Source: Pseudomonadota bacterium (GTDB taxonomy: Bacteria; Pseudomonadota; Gammaproteobacteria; Arenicellales; UBA868). From it: DNA of 12,042 nt. This document shows positions 1 to 7,541 of the stretch, piece by piece. Under the pieces are notes generated by a model. That model worked only from the letters and a program-made list of their open reading frames with translations, searched no databases and was not told where the DNA came from. The translations under genes and the position numbers were made by a program. The stretch is taken from the NCBI GenBank assembly GCA_018661145.1, contig JABJIU010000006.1, forward strand, positions 1-12,042, in the 5' to 3' direction. Each line of letters starts with the position of its first letter. The first letter of the stretch is position 1.

Positions 1-321
1 CATCGCCATCACGAACCCAAAGAGATAACCTCCGGTCGGGCCTATTAAATAAACTATTCCGGCACCTTTAGCAAAGACCGGGAGGCCCAATGCGCCTTCC
101 ACAAGATATAAGGCCCCTGTGACAACTCCAAGACGCGGCCCGTAGGCGACCCCCAGTAGCAGCACGACGAAAGTCTGCATAGTCATCGGCACCGGCCAGA
201 ACGGCACCTGAACCTTTGCTGAGACCGCCAACAAAAGCGTTCCCGCCACGACAAGAACTGCCTGTGCTACGCGCGAATCACGCGCCAGGGGCCAAACCTC
301 CTGGGCAAGAGTGGTATGCAT
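1..321 (-). CDS. bioY: Biotin transporter BioY, S-component (partial, N-terminal half)
   Basis: This is the substrate-binding membrane subunit (S-component) for biotin uptake, acting alone or with an energy-coupling-factor module in the inner membrane. The window shows 107 codons from the start; the C-terminal part lies beyond base 1, since BioY proteins are usually about 190 residues. Translation from the ATG at 321-319 gives a short cytoplasmic N-terminus, a hydrophobic helix (about residues 19-33), then the BioY signature: VPFWPVPMTMQTFVVLLLG, an AYGPRLG stretch, YLVEGALGLPVFA and finally IGPTGGYLFGF. These motifs and their order are characteristic of the family. An AGGAGA ribosome binding site (329-334) lies 7 nt before the ATG. 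The gene is on the same strand as the sarcosine block but 166 nt downstream of its last gene, so it probably has its own promoter. Family assignment is confident; the transported substrate is inferred from the family. Confidence 0.9.
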   Translation of the reverse strand, partial: MHTTLAQEVWPLARDSRVAQAVLVVAGTLLLAVSAKVQVPFWPVPMTMQTFVVLLLGVAYGPRLGVVTGALYLVEGALGLPVFAKGAGIVYLIGPTGGYLFGFVMAM

Positions 322-333
322 GGAGAATTCTCC
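322..333. repeat. Perfect 12-bp palindrome covering the bioY ribosome binding site
   Basis: GGAGAATTCTCC is a perfect inverted repeat immediately before the bioY start codon, and it contains most of the bioY Shine-Dalgarno sequence. It could be an operator or a small translational switch, or it may simply be chance created by a GGAGA ribosome binding site followed by its complement. Confidence 0.4.
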
Positions 334-415
334 TGGTTAAACCGGTAGAGGCCCAAGGGCGCGCCGGCTTTCAGTTAGTCCAAAGAAGGCTGCACAGTAC
401 AAAGGCCGTAACCGT

Positions 416-444
416 ATTCTCGGTTTCCGCCTGTATTCTGTCAA
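416..444 (-). promoter_or_regulatory. Possible sigma70-type promoter for bioY
   Basis: On the minus strand a perfect TTGACA (444-439) is followed, after a 17-nt spacer, by GAGAAT (421-416), which matches four of six bases of a -10 box. Transcription would start near position 409 and give a leader of roughly 88 nt before bioY. Only the pattern supports this; no regulator box for BirA or BioR was recognised with confidence. Confidence 0.35.
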
Positions 445-487
445 AAGGCTGGCTAACTCGCCCAAACTTCCATGGGGAGCCTATGAG

Positions 488-1405
488 CTACCCTTTCAAC
501 GCCTCTATATACTGGCCTACGAAATCGAAACCTGCCTCACTCGAGAAGGCATCACTCAGTCGACGGGTAACCGGACCGGGAATACCGTCACCGTCCAGGC
601 TCACTCCATCGTAGGAGCGTACCGGGCAGATGCAAAAACTCGTAGAGGTAATGAAGGCTTCATCGGCGTCACGTGCTTGCTCTGGCGGGATATCCGTCTC
701 ATGAACCCTAATACCTTCGCCCGCTGCAAGCTCGAGCACAACCGCGCGGCTTACGCCCGGGAGTACAAATCCTGCGTTGGGTGTCAGTATCTCCCCATTT
801 TTTACGAAAAAAACATTACTGCCGATCCCTTCAGAAACATAACCGCGTGTATCCAGTAATACAGCCCAAGCGTGGGAGGAGCGGTCCCGGACTTCCAGGT
901 CTGCCATGACCAAATTAAGGTAATTATGGCTCTTGATGTTCGGGTCAAGACTCTCCGGCGGCACGCGGCGAAGCGATGGGGTGAAGACGTCCAGTCCATC
1001 GCGTAGCATGGGCGCACGGGCTCGAAGTGGTAGGGGTGTACATTCGACAATCACAGTCGCACCACTGCTTTGCCACAGTTCCCCCCCGACAATATTTAGA
1101 CCGCGTGTGACACGCTGCATGACCCAGTAATCTTCTCCAGGCCCGAGTAAAGGTAGATTGCGTGCCACCGTTTCCTGCGTGATTTCCGTCATCTCCTGCG
1201 GCGTCAGTCCCGGGTCAATGGACGCCTTCTCAAGGGACCGATACAGTCTGTCGATATGCGGACCGAGTCGGAAGATTTCTCCGGCAAAGGTTCGCTCAGC
1301 GTCGAATACCGCGTCACCGAGGTTAAAGCCTCGATCCCGGAACGAGATGCAAACCTTGGATTCCGGCAGAAAGTCGCCGTTGAAATATGCAATTCTTTCG
1401 GTCAT
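488..1405 (-). CDS. Class IV PLP-dependent aminotransferase (branched-chain / D-amino acid type)
   Basis: A 305-residue fold-type IV aminotransferase, the family of IlvE, D-amino acid aminotransferase and 4-amino-4-deoxychorismate lyase. The N-terminal FNGDFLPESKVCISFRDRGF region and the GDAVFDAERTF stretch are typical. The likely PLP-binding lysine is K158 in PNIKSHNYLN, followed by SEGIGSNVFF (E192) and the phosphate-binding LPGVSR loop (215-220). Length is normal for the family. The start ATG overlaps the soxG stop by 4 nt (ATGA, 1402-1405), so it is translationally coupled to the sarcosine oxidase operon as its last gene. The substrate cannot be read from sequence. The context suggests an amino acid linked to glycine, serine or the product of the neighbouring beta-keto acid enzyme. 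Family assignment is firm; the role is open. Confidence 0.88.
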   Translation of the reverse strand: MTERIAYFNGDFLPESKVCISFRDRGFNLGDAVFDAERTFAGEIFRLGPHIDRLYRSLEKASIDPGLTPQEMTEITQETVARNLPLLGPGEDYWVMQRVTRGLNIVGGELWQSSGATVIVECTPLPLRARAPMLRDGLDVFTPSLRRVPPESLDPNIKSHNYLNLVMADLEVRDRSSHAWAVLLDTRGYVSEGIGSNVFFVKNGEILTPNAGFVLPGVSRAVVLELAAGEGIRVHETDIPPEQARDADEAFITSTSFCICPVRSYDGVSLDGDGIPGPVTRRLSDAFSSEAGFDFVGQYIEALKG

Positions 1406-2040
1406 CTTGCGAAGCGCCTGGGTTGGGATAGTCTGGCGGGCGCCAGGAATTCAAAACCCCCTTCGATCGCGGCATCCATCAGCCAGCGGGCAAGATGCTC
1501 AGCGAAGCTTCGGCGCACCACAATATCAAGAGCTTCTCCCCGGGGATCATCACTTACCAAAATTAAAACAACATTGGTGTGGGCGACAACGGTCTGGCCG
1601 CACGCCCCTTCCCCAAACACCCGCGGATGCAGATCGAAAGGGCATGCAGAAGCCAAAACATCTCGCCAGGCGTTCCCACCAACCCGAAATACCGTCTGAC
1701 CGCCCGAGACGTCGTTAAGGGCGTGATGCAACGGCTCAAGTTGATCAACAAGCCCCGCAACAGCAACGTCATCTCCAGGACCCATCAGCAGCCATTCGTC
1801 AGGGCTGAGCCACGACGCGTGCCAACGATCACTCGAGACACAGGTATTGGGATCCTGCGGTAGTACAACCCCGGTTGCTGTCGTTACTCCTTCCACAAAC
1901 CTGACGTCTGAGCCGTCACCTCTCAGATTGAGGTGGGTACGAAACGGGCGCTCCTGGATCCAAAACGATAACCCTCCACCGACACCCAGACTCCGGATGG
2001 GCGTCTTTAGTTCGGTAAGTGGAGATTGCATGAAAGTCAT
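1402..2040 (-). CDS. soxG: Heterotetrameric sarcosine oxidase, gamma subunit SoxG
   Basis: The gamma subunit of tetrameric sarcosine oxidase is a structural partner without its own flavin that packs against the alpha subunit. The 212-residue product has the pattern of the SoxG family: an opening with an LSFWIQERPF-like strand, the WLSPDEWLLMGP motif near the first third, DVSGGQTVFRVGG in the middle, then LASACPFDLHPRVF and a C-terminal RRSFAEHLARWLMDA helix. These are also relics of the GcvT-like fold to which SoxG is related. The family is poorly conserved, so the operon position adds weight. It starts 13 nt after the preceding BKACE gene and its stop overlaps the aminotransferase start. A second ATG three codons in (2031-2029) is an equally possible start; neither has a strong ribosome binding site. 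In the usual operon soxG directly follows soxA; here one gene intervenes. Confidence 0.88.
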   Translation of the reverse strand: MTFMQSPLTELKTPIRSLGVGGGLSFWIQERPFRTHLNLRGDGSDVRFVEGVTTATGVVLPQDPNTCVSSDRWHASWLSPDEWLLMGPGDDVAVAGLVDQLEPLHHALNDVSGGQTVFRVGGNAWRDVLASACPFDLHPRVFGEGACGQTVVAHTNVVLILVSDDPRGEALDIVVRRSFAEHLARWLMDAAIEGGFEFLAPARLSQPRRFAR

Positions 2041-2053
2041 ACCGTTTGACGGC

Positions 2054-2887
2054 CTACACGGCCGAGGTCAGGGCTAACAAGGCTCTAGCCTCTTCGGGGC
2101 CTGCCGGATAACGGTCATAGTCAGCCGCCACATCGGTAATAAGGCTTACCAGCGCCGCGTTATTAGGCGCCAGCGCATCCCTACCCAGTTTAACGTTGTC
2201 TTCGAAGCCGGTTCGCGCATGACCCCCCATTTGTAGGGTCCACTTATTAACCTCAAACTGATGGCGACCGATCCCCATCGCAGACCAAGTGGCATCAGGA
2301 GCAAGCTCGTGGAGTTCATCCACCAGAAATTCCAGCAACTTGCGCCGGGTCGGCATCGCGCCGGGAATTCCGGTGACAAATTGCACATGCAGTGGCTTTG
2401 GAATTTTTCCCGCTTCTGACAACCGCACGGCGTTGTACAGCATCGCTGCATCAAACACCTCCACTTCAGGCTTTACGCCATTCTCTTTCATTGAGGCAGC
2501 AAGAGACTCGATCAAATCCGGAGGGTTTTCGTAAATGTTACTCGGAAAGTTAACGGACCCTGTCGCGAGCGACGCCATATCGGGCTTGAGGTGCATCATT
2601 GCTCCTCGTTGTTCTGCTTCACGCCCCCGTCCACCCGTTGAGAACTGGATAATCATCCCTGGGCAGTGCTGTTTAATGCCCTCCTGCACCCTAGCAAAAA
2701 GTTCAGGATCAGAGGATGAATTTTCATCTTCATCGCGCACATGGATATGCACTAGGGACGAGCCAGCCTCAAATGCTTCGTGAGTCGACTCGATCTGCTC
2801 CTGAGGCGTTACAGGTAGCGCAGGATTATCCTTTTTTCTTGGTTGTGAACCGGTAATAGCAGTCGTGATAACGATGGGTTTACTCAT
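2054..2887 (-). CDS. Beta-keto acid cleavage enzyme (BKACE, DUF849; Kce-like)
   Basis: A 277-residue TIM-barrel member of the BKACE family, whose founder is 3-keto-5-aminohexanoate cleavage enzyme. These zinc enzymes condense a beta-keto acid with acetyl-CoA, releasing acetoacetate and a new acyl-CoA. Visible family residues are H47 and H49 in LVHIHVRD and E229 in GFEDN, expected to hold the metal, S83 in QFSTGG, the E142/E144 pair in PEVEVFD, and R225 in HARTGFED. Length is normal. The start ATG overlaps the soxA stop by 4 nt and soxG begins 13 nt downstream, so the gene lies inside the sarcosine oxidase operon. Known family substrates include dehydrocarnitine, whose cleavage gives betainyl-CoA and so glycine betaine. 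That would fit a pathway ending in sarcosine, but another nitrogenous beta-keto acid is possible. Family certain; substrate inferred. Confidence 0.92.
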   Translation of the reverse strand: MSKPIVITTAITGSQPRKKDNPALPVTPQEQIESTHEAFEAGSSLVHIHVRDEDENSSSDPELFARVQEGIKQHCPGMIIQFSTGGRGREAEQRGAMMHLKPDMASLATGSVNFPSNIYENPPDLIESLAASMKENGVKPEVEVFDAAMLYNAVRLSEAGKIPKPLHVQFVTGIPGAMPTRRKLLEFLVDELHELAPDATWSAMGIGRHQFEVNKWTLQMGGHARTGFEDNVKLGRDALAPNNAALVSLITDVAADYDRYPAGPEEARALLALTSAV

Positions 2888-5800
2888 GATTTTGTCCGTT
2901 GGTTTTCAGGATCAAAGAACACCGGTTCACAGATGGTGGCAGGGACCACCGAGCCATCCATCAGGTGCGCATAAATTGTACCTCCCATCCTGGACAGTCC
3001 ACCCTTGACCAGTGCTAAGGCAATAGAACGACCCAGATTCGCACTGGAGTAGCTGGAAGAAACATGACCGATCATGGGCACAGGCTGCGCCTCCTGTCGG
3101 GAATTAACGAGTTGGGCCCCCTCAGGCAAGACACGGGACGGGTCCTCGGTCTTTAGACCGACCAGCTGTTTTCGGTTCGGGCGGCCGGTGTCAGATCGGC
3201 TTAGAGAACGTCTGCCTATAAAGTCCTTCTTCTTGGAGACAATCCAATCCATACCCAGGTCCACAGGCGTCACTGAACCGTCGGTATCCTGGCCCACGAT
3301 GACATAACCCTTCTCAGCCCGAAGCACATGCATCGACTCGGTGCCATAGGGTGTGATGTCATAGTCCCGGCCAGCAACCATTATTGCTTCCCACAGGGCC
3401 AATCCTTGATTCGCATCCACACTGATTTCAAAAGCGAGTTCACCACTAAAGCTGATGCGGCTGACCCGGGCAGAAATCCCGGCCACCTGCCCCGCCTGCA
3501 TGCTCATGAAAGGAAATGCATCGCCGTCGAGGTCAAGGTCACAACCTGCCGCTTTAAGCACGGTACGCGCGTACGGTCCCGCCACACTCATCACACTCCA
3601 TTGATCGGTGACTGACGTCAGATAAACCTTCAGTTCCGGCCACTCGGTCTGGAGCCAACGCTCCATCCACGTTAAGACGGTTGCTGCCCCACCGGTCGTT
3701 GTGGTCATCAGGTAATGGCCGGGTGCCAGACACGTTGTCACTCCATCATCCATGATCATGCCGTCTTCACCGAGCATAAATCCGTAACGACAACGCCCCG
3801 GCTGCAGGTTATCCCAGTTGTTGGTGTACAGCAGATTGAGAAAGCGGGCCGCATCCGGACCTCGGATATCAATCTTGCCAAGGGTCGATGCGTCCAGGAC
3901 GCCGACGCCATTTCGTGCGGCGAGACATTCGCGGTTGACTGCCGCGTGCATATCCTCCCCATCGCGGGGATAAAACCAGGGGCGTTTCCATTGTCCCACG
4001 TTTTCGAAACTCGCACCCCGGCGTACATGCCAAGCGTGGATCGCTGTCTTTCGGACCGGGTCAAAAAGCTGTTCGCCAAGCGTTCGCCCTGCCACCGTAC
4101 CGAAGGTTACTGGCGTGTAGTTGGGGCGAAAGGTGGTCGTTCCCACCTCGTCTGGCGATTTGCCCAGTGCCTTGGCCAGGATCGCAAGTCCGTTGATGTT
4201 GCCGAGTTTGCCCTGATCAGTACCGAAACCGAGCGCAGTGTAACGCTTGACGTGCTCGATTGAGCGGTATCCCTCCCGTGCGGCGAGTTTGATGTCCGCC
4301 GCAGTGGTGTCGTTCTGGAAATCAAGAAACTTCTTTACGCCATTCCCCGAAAGCGCTCCGGCCGGCACTTCCCAAAGCGGTTGTATGGGTGCTTGAGCAA
4401 ATTCCTTAACTGCCGGAACATCAACATAGCCACCGGGCCAGCCACTTTGCACCGCAGCGCTGATCCCGGCATCCGCACCTTCTCGAAGACACGCCGCAAG
4501 CGTGAAACTCCCGCCGCAGGCACCCACAGAACACTCCGCCTGTACCGAACTACCGGGCACAAAACATGCCTTAGCACTGTCGTAGCGGGGTCTTCCGCCC
4601 GACTGCGAGTGCAGATGTACCGCAGGACTCCAGCCCCCGGAGATCGCCAGCACCTGGCAATTAATTAGCCCTTTGTGCGACAGAATGTCCTCTCCACCGG
4701 GAGACAGTTTTGCAAGTTCTATCCGTTTAAGCCCTTGGAATCCCGACTGCACTGACGAGACAACGCACTCCCGATAAACGGGTATCTCACAGGCAGAGAC
4801 CGCAGCCAATACGCTGGCACCGGGGTTTTCCCTGATATCAACCACAGCTCTGACTTCCATCCCGGCTGAAACCATATCGAGCGCCGCCTGGTAACCCGAA
4901 TCGTTATTGGTGAAGACCACGCCACTGCGCCCCGGGGCCACGGCAAAGCGCCGAATGTAAGTGCTTACCGCTGACGCGAGCATGACACCAGGTGCATCGT
5001 TTCCATCAAAGACAAGGGGGCGCTCGATAGCCCCTGTCGCGATCACGACCTGCTTGGCACGAATCCGCCAGAGTCTTTCCCGGGTTGTTTTAGACGATGC
5101 CTGTCCCGGCCCGATATGATCGGTCCGACGCTCATTGACCACCAGAAAATTGTGATCGTAGTAACCGGTCACGGTAGATCGGTTGAGGATGGTGACCTCC
5201 GGAAAGGACCTGAGCTCCGCCTCGAGTTCTGAAACCCAGTCAAGCCCAGTCCGACCGCCGATCGCAACCGGCGCAAAAAGCAGAGTGCCACCAAGCTGCG
5301 TCTGTTCATCCACCAATAGCACCCGGGCGCCGGATCGTGCCGCCCCAAGCGCCGCGATGAGACCAGCGGGACCGCCGCCAGCGATAAAGACATCGCAATG
5401 CGCATGACGTTTATCGTAGTGATCGGTATCCGGCAACGACGGCGCATGGCCGAGGCCTGCGGCGCGCCGAATGTGATGTTCGTAGCGCATCCACGCCGAA
5501 CGCGGCCACATGAATGTCTTGTAGTAAAAGCCTGCCGGCAACAACCGTGACAGCCGGTTATTGATGGCGCCCACATCAAAAGCGAGGCTCGGCCACCCAT
5601 TCACGGTCCGGGCAGTCAGGCCCTCATACAACTCCACCTGTGTCGCTCTCAAGTTTGGCGTGCTCAAGGCGCCCTCACCCACCTGCACCAACGCGTTGGG
5701 TTCCTCAGCGCCTGCCCCAACTACGCCGCGGGGTCGATGATATTTAAAGCTCCGGCCGAAGCGCCGGACCCCCTGGGCCAGCAATGCGGCCGCCAGAGTA

Positions 5801-5901
5801 TCGCCCGGATGGCCTGAATAATCCTTACCGTTGAACTTGAACCGGATTCGCCGTGAGCGGTCAATCAGGCCGCCACTCTGAAGACGTCTCGCTGTGCTCA
5901 T
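2884..5901 (-). CDS. soxA: Heterotetrameric sarcosine oxidase, alpha subunit SoxA
   Basis: The 1005-residue alpha subunit binds NAD+ and the tetrahydrofolate that accepts the methyl carbon. Domains in order: a ferredoxin-fold domain (about 18-80) with RSFKYHRPRGV and EEPNAL but no cysteines, so no iron-sulfur cluster is expected there, as usual in this family; a dinucleotide-binding domain opening with GGGPAG (175-180) and ending strand 2 in LLVDEQ; a central region with VIATGAIERPLVFDG; and a GcvT-like aminomethyltransferase domain from about residue 638, including GVGVLDASTLGKIDIRGPDA and FSGELAFEISV. The length matches the family (about 965-1010). The ATG overlaps the soxD stop by 4 nt and its TGA overlaps the BKACE start by 4 nt. 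The four-subunit enzyme converts sarcosine, oxygen and THF to glycine, hydrogen peroxide and 5,10-methylene-THF in the cytoplasm. Confidence 0.96.
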   Translation of the reverse strand: MSTARRLQSGGLIDRSRRIRFKFNGKDYSGHPGDTLAAALLAQGVRRFGRSFKYHRPRGVVGAGAEEPNALVQVGEGALSTPNLRATQVELYEGLTARTVNGWPSLAFDVGAINNRLSRLLPAGFYYKTFMWPRSAWMRYEHHIRRAAGLGHAPSLPDTDHYDKRHAHCDVFIAGGGPAGLIAALGAARSGARVLLVDEQTQLGGTLLFAPVAIGGRTGLDWVSELEAELRSFPEVTILNRSTVTGYYDHNFLVVNERRTDHIGPGQASSKTTRERLWRIRAKQVVIATGAIERPLVFDGNDAPGVMLASAVSTYIRRFAVAPGRSGVVFTNNDSGYQAALDMVSAGMEVRAVVDIRENPGASVLAAVSACEIPVYRECVVSSVQSGFQGLKRIELAKLSPGGEDILSHKGLINCQVLAISGGWSPAVHLHSQSGGRPRYDSAKACFVPGSSVQAECSVGACGGSFTLAACLREGADAGISAAVQSGWPGGYVDVPAVKEFAQAPIQPLWEVPAGALSGNGVKKFLDFQNDTTAADIKLAAREGYRSIEHVKRYTALGFGTDQGKLGNINGLAILAKALGKSPDEVGTTTFRPNYTPVTFGTVAGRTLGEQLFDPVRKTAIHAWHVRRGASFENVGQWKRPWFYPRDGEDMHAAVNRECLAARNGVGVLDASTLGKIDIRGPDAARFLNLLYTNNWDNLQPGRCRYGFMLGEDGMIMDDGVTTCLAPGHYLMTTTTGGAATVLTWMERWLQTEWPELKVYLTSVTDQWSVMSVAGPYARTVLKAAGCDLDLDGDAFPFMSMQAGQVAGISARVSRISFSGELAFEISVDANQGLALWEAIMVAGRDYDITPYGTESMHVLRAEKGYVIVGQDTDGSVTPVDLGMDWIVSKKKDFIGRRSLSRSDTGRPNRKQLVGLKTEDPSRVLPEGAQLVNSRQEAQPVPMIGHVSSSYSSANLGRSIALALVKGGLSRMGGTIYAHLMDGSVVPATICEPVFFDPENQRTKS

Positions 5902-6179
5902 TCGATGTTACCGGGTGGCTGTTCTCCCGGCCGATAGACCGTGAGAATCGCGTAACTGACCGTATCGCGCAGGACGTTAAACCACCTGCGACAACCCGCG
6001 GCATGGCACCATTGCTCCGCGTGGATACCTTTGGTGTTCGCGCGATTGAAAAGATAGTCGGCCCATTGCTCGTCGGTCAGCGTATCCGGACTTTCGGGAC
6101 GGACAATGTGGGCCTCACCCCCATATTGAAACTCTTCCTGGTCGCGCTCTCCGCACCACGGGCATTCAATTCTTAGCAT
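5898..6179 (-). CDS. soxD: Heterotetrameric sarcosine oxidase, delta subunit SoxD
   Basis: The small delta subunit carries a structural zinc. I chose the ATG at 6179-6177, giving 93 residues and starting MLRIECPWCG. With this start the metal ligands fall at C6, C9, H59 and C63, the spacing I recall for the crystallised Stenotrophomonas enzyme, and the family tail CRRWFNVLRDT follows. A longer reading frame begins at 6236, but its extra 19 residues overlap the end of soxB and match nothing typical of SoxD. The chosen start lies 22 nt after the soxB stop and is preceded by a purine-rich AAGAGAAG. The stop overlaps the soxA start by 4 nt (5898-5901). The protein is cytoplasmic and contacts the alpha and beta subunits. 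Confidence 0.93.
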   Translation of the reverse strand: MLRIECPWCGERDQEEFQYGGEAHIVRPESPDTLTDEQWADYLFNRANTKGIHAEQWCHAAGCRRWFNVLRDTVSYAILTVYRPGEQPPGNIE

Positions 6180-6201
6180 CTGGGCTTCTCTTAGATGCGC
6201 G

Positions 6202-7479
6202 CTAGTGCGCGACTCCGGCTGCGCCATGTTCATCAATCAGCGCGCCCGTTGTGAAGCGCTCCAGCTCAAATGCTGCATTCAGTGGGTGAGCTTCGTCACG
6301 GGCTACGGTATGCGCAAAGACCCAGCCTGATCCGGGCGTCGCCTTGAAGCCTCCGGTTCCCCAGCCACAGTTGAAATAGAGTCCCTGCACGGGGGTCTTT
6401 GAAATGATCGGACAGGCATCCGGACAGACATCAACGATTCCGCCCCACTGGCGCAGCATCCGTACACGACTGAAGATGGGAAAGAGCTCGACAATAGCCG
6501 CGACATTCCCCTCGATAATCGAGAAACTGCCACGCTGGCCATAGCCGGTATAAGCATCTACTCCGGCTCCGATCACGAGTTCACCTTTGTCTGATTGGCT
6601 GACATAACCGTGCACTGCGTTGGACATGATCACCGTATCGAGCACGGGCTTCAGCGGCTCCGAGACAAGGGCCTGCAGCGGATGACTCTCTACCGGAAAA
6701 CGTAATTCAGCCATATCCGCAAGGACGCTGGCGTGGCCTGCGACCACGACGGCGACTTTGCCGGCGCCGATAAATCCCCGGGTGGTCTCGACCCCTGAGA
6801 CCGCGCCGCTCTCCCGGCGAATGCCCGTGACCTCGCAGTTTTGAATAATGTCCACACCACGGGAATCGGCCGCTCGAGCGAATCCCCACGCCACGGCATC
6901 ATGTCGTGCAACACCGCCGCGCGGCTGGAAAGATGCACCGAGTACCGGATAGCGGGCCTCACCCGACACATTCATTGCCGGCACCTTCGCCTTAATCTCG
7001 GCAGGTGTCAGGATTTCGCTGTCGATACCATTCAGACGGTTGGCGTTGGAGCGCCGATAGATATCACGCATGTCCTGCAGGGTATGGCCAAGGTTCATTA
7101 CCCCCCGTTGGCTGAACATAACGTTGAAATTAAGTTCCTGACTCAGCCCCTCCCACAATTGCAGGGATTTCTCATAGAGGTGAGCCGACTCGTCCCAGAG
7201 GTAGTTGGAACGGACAATAGTTGTGTTGCGGCCCGTATTTCCACCGCCGATCCAACCTTTCTCCAGTACCGCGATGCGCCCAACATCATGCTCGGCCGCG
7301 AGGTAATAGGCAGTCGCAAGTCCATGACCTCCACCCCCCACCACGACCACATCATAGGCCGGCGCCGGGTCTGGGCTACGCCAGGCTTCAGACCAGTTCT
7401 GGTGATAACTGACCGCATTACGTGCCAGACTGAAAATGGAATAACGGTTTTTGCTCACACTGCTCCCGATCCGATCCAT
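6202..7479 (-). CDS. soxB: Heterotetrameric sarcosine oxidase, beta subunit SoxB
   Basis: The beta subunit is the DAO/GlyOX-family flavoprotein that oxidises sarcosine. It binds FAD noncovalently and carries a covalent FMN shared with the alpha subunit. The 425 residues show RYSIFSLARNA near the N-terminus, the FAD-binding VVVGGGGHGLATAYYLA (45-61), GGGNTGRNTTIVRSNYLWD, and RGGVARHDAVAWGF with H193, the histidine expected to bind FMN covalently. The C-terminal FNCGWGTGGFKATPGSG is characteristic. The ATG at 7479 has no close ribosome binding site. A GTG seven codons later (7458-7456) is preceded by GGGAG and would give a length nearer to typical SoxB, so it may be the true start. Upstream, glyA ends 62 nt away on the same strand. 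Confidence 0.95.
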   Translation of the reverse strand: MDRIGSSVSKNRYSIFSLARNAVSYHQNWSEAWRSPDPAPAYDVVVVGGGGHGLATAYYLAAEHDVGRIAVLEKGWIGGGNTGRNTTIVRSNYLWDESAHLYEKSLQLWEGLSQELNFNVMFSQRGVMNLGHTLQDMRDIYRRSNANRLNGIDSEILTPAEIKAKVPAMNVSGEARYPVLGASFQPRGGVARHDAVAWGFARAADSRGVDIIQNCEVTGIRRESGAVSGVETTRGFIGAGKVAVVVAGHASVLADMAELRFPVESHPLQALVSEPLKPVLDTVIMSNAVHGYVSQSDKGELVIGAGVDAYTGYGQRGSFSIIEGNVAAIVELFPIFSRVRMLRQWGGIVDVCPDACPIISKTPVQGLYFNCGWGTGGFKATPGSGWVFAHTVARDEAHPLNAAFELERFTTGALIDEHGAAGVAH

Positions 7480-7497
7480 GGTCTTAGACCAAAGACC
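7480..7497. repeat. Inverted repeat abutting the soxB start
   Basis: GGTCTT and AAGACC are exact inverted copies separated by six bases, lying directly before the annotated soxB ATG. In the minus-strand transcript they could form a small hairpin near the translation start. No regulator is known to me for this sequence. Confidence 0.35.
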
Positions 7498-7506
7498 TCA
7501 TGAAGA

Positions 7507-7519
7507 CGGCGGTCCGCCG
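7507..7519. repeat. GC-rich inverted repeat in the glyA-soxB gap
   Basis: CGGCGG and CCGCCG flank a single T and could fold into a short 5-bp hairpin with a 3-nt loop. There is no U-tract after it on either strand, so it is not a convincing intrinsic terminator. It could reduce read-through or protect the 3' end of the glyA message. Confidence 0.3.
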
Positions 7520-7541
7520 CCAAGGCAAGCACTGAACTTCC

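Noticed and set aside
335..343. GGTTAAACC as half of a BirA operator before bioY
   Set aside because: It resembles a half-site, but no second half at the proper spacing was found.
334..487. Intrinsic terminator after the aminotransferase gene
   Set aside because: A TTTT run follows a weak GGC/GCC pairing, but the stem is only about three base pairs, too weak to call.
216..614. Plus-strand open frame spanning the bioY-aminotransferase gap
   Set aside because: It overlaps both neighbouring genes on the opposite strand and has no family resemblance; the true content of the gap is the bioY leader region.
1158..1718. Plus-strand open frame across the aminotransferase-soxG junction
   Set aside because: It is antisense to two well-supported, coupled genes and encodes an arginine/serine/proline-rich low-information product.
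3715..4263. Long open frame on the plus strand antisense to soxA (182 codons)
   Set aside because: It lies wholly within the soxA coding region, shows no recognisable domain, and its composition looks like an out-of-frame reading of a G+C-rich gene.
6841..7503. Open frame of 220 codons on the plus strand antisense to soxB
   Set aside because: soxB is complete and clearly conserved here; the antisense frame has no recognisable motif and no supporting start signal.
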